Source: Eucalyptus grandis (lineage: Eukaryota > Streptophyta > Magnoliopsida > Myrtales > Myrtaceae). From it: a DNA stretch of 64,000 nucleotides. The notes beneath the pieces are model-generated. The model searched no databases and was not told the DNA's origin. It saw only the letters and a list, made by a program, of their open reading frames with translations. This document shows, piece after piece, positions 54,468 through 64,000 of this stretch (within the stretch, counting starts at the first letter, position 1; each line of letters opens with the position of its first letter). Made by a program: the position numbers and the translations under genes. The DNA is taken from positions 57,667,864 through 57,731,863 of the forward strand of contig NC_052614.1 in assembly GCF_016545825.1 (NCBI RefSeq), read 5' to 3'.

Positions 54468-55176
54468 GGAGAAAAGTACCAAAAGAAAATGGTAAATCTA
54501 TTATATTAATATTAATTCAGTTTTAAAATTTTCAATTGAACTAATTTAGTCTTAAACTTTTTGTATTTGTGCTTCAGTTATCCAACTTTTGGCCTAAAAT
54601 TGCAAACATGGACATAGTCCATCATACATTGCACGGCCAGTGCTAACGTAAATATTTTTTAAATAAATTTTCACTTTTTCTTAGTTTTTTTTTCTTTTCT
54701 TTTTTTGCTGATTGAGGATCGGCAAGGGTTGCCAGGCGACCCTTGCTACCACCAGGCGAGGGCGCCATGGCCTCACCCAATCTAGGCAAGGTCACAATGC
54801 CCATATTAGCGAGGGCCACACTTGCCTCAATTTGGCAAGGGCCAGGACACCCCCGCCTATGGTTGGCTAGGGTGGCCTCACCCTTAGCCAATGAGGGCAA
54901 CATGGCCCTCACCTATGATCGGCAACCCTTACCGCCTCTCAATAAAAAAAATAACGAAAAGAAAAGAAAAAAGGACAAAACCAAAAATAAAATTAATAAA
55001 AAATAATTAAAATATATTTATGTCATCGTCGATTGTGTCATAAAAAACAGTTAACATCCACATTGGCAATCTCAAGTCAAAACTAACCGGATGAACTAAA
55101 TTGGCATAAATGTAAATGGTTTAAAACTAAATTAGTTCAATTAAAAGGTTTATAACTTTTTTGGTATTTTATCTTT
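54468..55176. mobile_element. Foldback element with GC-rich core (copy 1)
   Basis: The left end GGAGAAAAGTACCAAAAG... and the reverse complement of the right end (...AAAATACCAAAAAAG) match imperfectly. They share the inner block TTCAATTGAACTAATTTAGT, which appears as AATTGAACTAATTTAGT on the other arm. A GC-rich core (about 54715-54930) of AGGCGAGG / GGCAAGG words lies between AT-rich arms. About 709 bp, no transposase. It belongs to the same family as the neighbouring element at 55416. Confidence 0.7.
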
Positions 55177-55415
55177 CAAACTCTTAGGCGACATGTTTGT
55201 ATACATAGTTTCATGCGTGTGCATGACAATCTACGTTCATGATGTTACATTTCATCGTATATGACTCCAACGAAGATTCTAAGATTAGGAAACCCAACTT
55301 TAATTTGCATGTGAGAGTCCTTAACGATATTTTCTTTGTTGCTCGAGTCGTCATCACGTCCAGATCGATCAAAATGAAATTTTTGCAGCTGGTCTTTGAT
55401 TGCCAGGAGGCTTCC

Positions 55416-56642
55416 AAGGAGAAAAAGTACCAAAAAAATCATAAACCTATTGCATTGGTACAAATTCAGTCATAAACTTTTCAATTTGACAAATTCAGTC
55501 CATCCGACCAATTTTGGCCGACCGGCACGACGTGAACATCACCGGACACCGAAGTGGTAATTTTTATGATTTTTTATTAATTATTTTTTCTTTTTTTTTT
55601 TTTTTTCCCTTTTCTTTTTTGCCTTCTTCCTGGCGGTGGCCGACGAGGGCCGCGAAGCCCTTGCCTGCCGCCAGTGAGGGTTGTAGCTCTTGCCTGACCT
55701 CTCCCAGGGCTACCGGCGATGCGGCTTCGCCTGGATCTAGGCAAGGCTAGCCTCGCCCTAGCCTTGTCGCAAGCGAAGGCGGCCTCACCTGTGACTGGTG
55801 AGGCCATGGTGGCCATCGCTAGGGCGGAGGCGAGGGCTGCTAAGCCCTCGCCAGCCGCCAGCGAGGGTCACAGCCCTTGCTTGGCCTCGCCCAGGGCCGC
55901 GGGCGATGTGGCTTAGCCCAAATTTAGGTGAGGCCAACCTGGCCCTAGCCTTGCCGCAGGCGAAGGTGACCTTGCCCGTGGCCAGCAAGGCCAACGCGGC
56001 CCTCACCTTGGCTTTGTCGCAGGCGAAGGTGGCCTTGCCTGCGGTCGGCAAGGCCAACGCAGCCCTCGCCTTGGCCTTGCTGCGAGCGAAGGCGACCATC
56101 GCCAGCACGCCGACTTGGCGATGGCTGCCTTCACCCGCGGTAAGGCCAAGGCGAGGCTAGCCTCGCCTAGATCTAGGCTAAGCCGCCTCTCTTGCGGCCC
56201 TGGGTGAGGCTAAGTGAGGGCTGCGACCCTCGCCTTCGTCCTGGTGATGGCCGCCATGGCCTTGCCAGCTGCGAGTGAGGCTACCTTCGCTCGTGGCAAA
56301 GCTAGGACGAGGCTAGCCTCGCCCAGATCCAGGTGAAACCGCCTCGCCGGCGGCCCTGGGAGAGGAGGGCTACGACCCTCACCAGCCACCACCGGGAAGA
56401 AGGCGAAAAGAAAATGAAAAGAAAAGAAACAAAAATAAAATAAAAAAATCATAAAAATTACCATGTCAGCGTTCGGCCACCAGCCGACGTCCACATCAGT
56501 GCCGGCCAGCCAAAATTGGCTAGATAAACTAAATTGGTACCAATATTAAAAGATTTAGGACTGAATTAATCAAATTGAAAAATTTAGGATTGAATTGATA
56601 CCAATGCAATATGTTTATGACTTTTTTGGTACTTTTCTCCTT
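55416..56642. mobile_element. Foldback element with GC-rich core (copy 2)
   Basis: The terminal inverted repeats are long and well preserved. The left begins AAGGAGAAAAAGTACC, the right reads the same on the other strand, and both continue through CATAAAC(C/A)TATTGCATTGGTA into TTTTTCAATTTGA. The inversion extends into the GC-rich core: about 55665-55760 is similar to the reverse complement of about 56305-56390, sharing CTGGATCT(A/G)GG. The arms therefore reach roughly 350 bp. The centre consists of imperfect repeats of GCGAAGGTGGCCTTGCC-type words. Open frames over the core are Ala/Arg-rich artefacts of the repeat. About 1227 bp, non-autonomous. Neither a superfamily nor a target-site duplication could be established by eye. 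Confidence 0.8.
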
Positions 56643-56749
56643 CCGGGGTGAACAGGCAAAGAAACATAAAAAACTGTTGACACTCGAACATAACCAAAAA
56701 GGGACAAGCTGGCCCTAAGCAATCTAAGTAGGCAATGAAAGTGAGAAAC

Positions 56750-57060
56750 CGAAAATCGACAGAGATGAAGCCAGCCATACTTGCAGCCAATGAGATCGAC
56801 TTCAACAATGCTTTCTCAAGGCTCGACGAGTTTGAAATTTCTCATATCAACGCTACGAGTGAAGTGCAAGCCCATTTAAACAAAAGTCTCCAAAAGAGAG
56901 GTGCCACACTGTACCTATGCAAGGGATCTGCTTGCAGAGTTGATGGAGGACGACTTCGATCAACCTGAATTGAACTCTAATGGGGATACATGGATGTCTA
57001 TGATCGAATCCTTATCAGAGTGGATCATCTGAAACTTTCAACATTTGATGAAGCAAATTA
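56750..57060 (+). pseudogene. Possible gene fragment, unidentified
   Basis: Two adjoining stretches look protein-like but in different frames. An open frame from 56735 reads through AANEIDFNNAFSRLDEFEIS. Another reads LLAELMEDDFDQPELNS and ends SLSEWII at a stop near 57049. A frameshift or a missed splice between them would explain this. I do not recognise the family. It lies immediately right of the foldback element. Confidence 0.2.
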
Positions 57061-57684
57061 ATGAAAGAGTCACATAATCTCAATGTGCTAATCCCATCAT
57101 TGATTTGTTCTTCATTTGTAACTGTATGATGATTGAAGCCAAGGGAATGGCTACTATTGATCGTCCATGGTTTAGCTGAATATCAGATGCTGGCCATGTA
57201 TTGTTTAGTTCCTGATGCACGTACTGTTTTCAAAACCTTACAACCGCATGCTTGATACTTGCCAAATGCGTTTTTTCCAGTTTTCCTTGAACATGCTTTG
57301 TTTTAATCATCGATTTTTTATTTTATTTTAAAAAGCAGCTAATATTTGGTATGTTTTGCACTATTAATGTGCTTTTGACTAAGAAAACTTCGTTTGTCAG
57401 GTCTCCTCTCTCCTCTACCTTCTTAATTGGATGAGATTTTCATTCAAAAAACCTACCCTCATAACTAAGCTGCAGTCATAGTAAAATCACAACCCAAAGC
57501 AAGCTGAAGACGACGTACATTTACCAAATTATGTAGTGTTCTATTAAAAAAAATCCACATCAATAGATTACTGAAAGAGTTGGAAAGTATCAAAAAGTTA
57601 TTGATAAAAAAAAAAAAAAAAAAAAAGAGTTACCAGTCACCTAATTTCCTAGTAACATGTTGACTTTAACTTACTAACACTAAT

Positions 57685-59330
57685 TCTTCCTGAAAGTTTA
57701 GAAAGGGTCGCGCTTTTTTCACTCTCACTATAGCTAAAACACTCCCTAACATAACGTTTTGACAATATTAACCTTTATGGGTCCTACCTTTTTCAAGTAT
57801 TCTTTTTTGTTTGCTTGTGGTGTCCTGTTTGTTTTCATCTTTATTTTTGTCGTGGATTCCATTGTCCTCCTCCTCCTTTACTTCTCTTCGTTCCATCTTA
57901 AATCCGATCATGGTTCAAGCTGTGTTAGTATCTGTAACAAAAAAAAAGGAACACTCTCCTTTGTGGTCTACTTCTGTCATTTGCTGTCCAAGCCATGTCA
58001 CACGCACCAGTTTTTAAATCTTTAACCGAAGTTTGATACCCAAGAACACAATAGGAACACCTCTTTAGCCCTCTCAATGGATCACGATGGCGGCTCGGCG
58101 ACCGAGATTAGCACGGAAGTAGGAGAGATCGTGGGGCCGACAAGAGGCAAATCCTTGCCAGTCTTGTGAATGGGATTGTCGCTCTTGAAAGTGGCATTTT
58201 TGGTTTGCGTAAACAACTTTGTGAGAGCAGGGGTGGATTCGAGTCATAAATATAGAGGTTGGTAGGTGATTGCGAATGGGCGATGATCGTGATGATCAGG
58301 ACCAAGAAGAGGAAGACGGAGAAGCAAACATTGCTGATGAGTTTGATGAGGATTTGGGTGAGGGCTTGAGCTCTCGGATTTGAATCTTCAATGGGGTTTT
58401 TTTTCGTCTTCGTGATTGGTCGATTCAAGATTTTGATGCGAAATGGGCTAACGAATAACACGGAGCGAAAGGGATGGAATGAGGGTGAAGAGTGAAGAGA
58501 TGTGAGATGGGTATTTTACTTACAGTTGAGCTTTGAGTTGAAGAAATGGAGATGGAAGGGGACTCGTTGCGCGAGGAGGAGGTTTTTGCAAATCTGGGCT
58601 TCAGCTCCGTGGGTTGCTTGTGTTGGTATCTTTTTCTTTTTTTGTGCCGGTGACGAGCATAATTATAAGGAATTAATGGATCATCTGACGGTTGAATTTG
58701 AACAAAGGGGATAAATTACAAGGCTCACACATACATTCCAACTCATGTCGTGCTCCTAAAAAAAAAACTCAAGTCGTGCACCCAAAAAGCATATCGCAAT
58801 AGCAAATGGTCAGTGTTTATTGAAAAAAAAAAACAACAACAACAAACAATTCACTTATGTAACAAGTTAAAATGCAGTGGAGAAATTATATTGAAAATTC
58901 GCTGAAACTAAAGATCCCATTATGCCATGTCCAAACTTCAAGTTTGGCAAACAAAGAAACCAAGTGCGGAAAACATAGGTATGAGATGCAAAGAAAATCT
59001 TAACGATTGGACTCAAACTGCGATTTCAAAATTTCAAGTCCGAATCCAAAAGTATGCACGGAGAAAGAAGGAACTGGACTCAATACTGCTTGCATAGCTC
59101 ATTGCATAAAAAAAAAATGTCTATTATTGGCATGAGAAGGTGTTTTAGAGAGAGAGAGAGAGAGAGATGAGAAGAAGTAAAGTGGGACAAAGAAAAAAGA
59201 GAGGAAAAGTAAAAGAATGCTTAAAAAAGATAGGACCCACAAAGATTAATATTGTCATAATAATGTGATAGTGTTTTAGTCATAGAAGGAGTCAAGAAAG
59301 AGTGATCATTTAGAAATGATCAACTTTCAT
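57685..59330. mobile_element. Large inverted-repeat-flanked segment
   Basis: The left arm (about 57706-57803) and the reverse complement of the right arm (about 59216-59308) share GGTAGGACCCA(T/C)AAAG(G/A)TTAATATTGTCA-type words and GTGTTTTAG in the same order. Weaker similarity continues inward for some 80 nt. The inner DNA (about 58020-58740) is less AT-rich and carries an unrecognised minus-strand frame at 58108-58461 with one hydrophobic segment. It may be a non-autonomous element that has captured host DNA. Confidence 0.5.
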
Positions 59331-59349
59331 TTTGTACTATATTTATTCG

Positions 59350-60250
59350 ATTTCTTTCCAAGACTATGAATTTACCAACTTCTGTAGGAATTTAAAAATT
59401 CAAAAACACGTTGGTAACTAACTCAAATCAAAGTTGACAGATTATAAATAAATAAAAAAATCCAAACGTGGTAACTAACTCAAAAGTTGATTAGACAAAA
59501 ATAGTTGATAATTTGTCGGAGAAAATTTTATGACTAATTTAAATTAAACTTAGTAATTCATATAAAAGTTGGCATAAAGCTTAATTAAGAAAGATAAATA
59601 AAAATTGGTAATTAAAATATATAAAATTTGCAAGTAACTGAAACAAGAGTTGATAATCTAAAACTAATAGGTACTAGGGAAAATTGTAAGTTATCATAAT
59701 TAAGGTTGATAATTTCTTGGAAAAATAGGTGAATTTAAAGCAATGCTAAGAAAGGAAATAAAATTTTAAAAACTATTTAAAATTTCAAAAAAATAAAAAA
59801 AATATTTGTAAGTAATTCAGATAAGAATTGGTAATCGAATAGGAGATAATTTTTTAAAAGTTGGTGAGTTATGCTAATGTAGGTTGATAATTTTTTAAAA
59901 GAGTTGGTACATGTTGAGTTGTCAACCAAGGCAAATAAAAATTGGTATTTCGATGGAAAGCTGGTAACTTGAAAGAAATAAATATTGGTAAATTACTTAA
60001 ATAAGAGTTGATAACCCAAAACTAGTTGGTCTTTATTCTAATATGACAAAATAGGTATAACACTTTAATTTAGATTCATAATTTCATAGTAGTAAATTCA
60101 AAGTTTTAGTAAGTTTATGTAAATAAAAGCTGGTGAGTTAGTGAAAAAATTACTAATTTGTAAACTGTAAAAACTGATAATTTCATGAAAATGTTGGTAA
60201 GTTACCAGCAAGTAACTTAGAAAAAAATCACAAGACCTTTTCTGGTTAAA
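59350..60250. repeat. Degenerate TTGGTAA-type repeat array
   Basis: Nearly 900 nt in which variants of GTTGGTAATT, AGTTGATAATTT and AACTAACTCAAA recur every 30-50 nt with heavy divergence. Related wording occurs at about 46380-46770 (for example GTTGATAATTCCATAA and ACCAACAAGTTACT, against ACCAGCAAGTAACTTAG at about 60212) and near 57600-57680. No coding potential. Confidence 0.6.

Positions 60251-64000
<3,750 letters not shown>

Noticed and set aside
55577..56494. Ala/Arg-rich frames of about 80-120 codons
   Set aside because: They lie in the repeated core of a foldback element and repeat with it. Not a gene.
58108..58461. 117-codon minus-strand frame with a hydrophobic segment
   Set aside because: Not called as a gene. 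It starts with no supported promoter or exon structure, lies inside an inverted-repeat-bounded segment, and matches no family I know.

Overview
The window is nuclear DNA of a flowering plant, almost certainly a core eudicot. The evidence is short conserved exons with GT..AG introns, AT-rich intergenic DNA, many (CT)n/(GA)n tracts next to genes, a nuclear tRNA-Asp gene, and a set of plant-only families (Alfin-like PHD, BIG GRAIN 1, thermospermine synthase, NdhU, R2R3-MYB). The intergenic inverted-repeat elements, whose ends begin with a run reading GTACCAAAAAA, remind me of repeats common in Myrtales such as Eucalyptus. That placement is from memory and is only tentative.

Layout: 1-2143 is repeat-rich and ends in the 3' flank of an Alfin-like PHD-finger gene (AL, minus, 2144-5630, five exons, 253 aa). 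5.7-16.9 kb has no recognisable gene, only simple repeats and orphan GC-rich islands. 17347-18771 (plus) is an intronless BIG GRAIN 1-like gene with a TATA box and upstream ORFs. 18.8-26.5 kb is gene-free and holds inverted-repeat elements and a local duplication. 26565-29932 (minus) is a ten-exon thermospermine synthase gene (ACL5 type, 339 aa). Its upstream DNA is a tandem duplication of about 1.05 kb carrying MITE-like insertions. 32.2-39.7 kb has no identified gene but contains a promoter-like region at 38.5-38.95 kb. 39741-43164 (minus) is PEX10 (eleven exons, 398 aa). A tRNA-Asp(GUC) gene lies just upstream of it, and then NDHU (plus, 43966-45033, four exons, 224 aa) is transcribed divergently. 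45-51 kb is repeats and duplications. 51098-52201 (minus) is an R2R3-MYB of TT2-like subgroup 5 character with a duplicated TATA region. 52.3-63.8 kb is a field of foldback elements and degenerate repeats. At 63898 a second R2R3-MYB begins on the plus strand and runs off the window.

The genes are not a functional cluster. They are ordinary single plant genes: chromatin reading (AL), auxin/growth (BG1-like), xylem-related polyamine synthesis (ACL5-like), peroxisome import (PEX10), chloroplast NDH complex (NdhU) and flavonoid-type transcriptional control (MYB). All exon models were built by hand from splice signals, reading frame and remembered family sequences. Reading phase was checked for every gene. 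I see no previously undescribed multi-gene system. The more unusual signals are structural: duplicated promoters, interleaved inverted repeats inside an intron, and long foldback elements with GC-rich cores.
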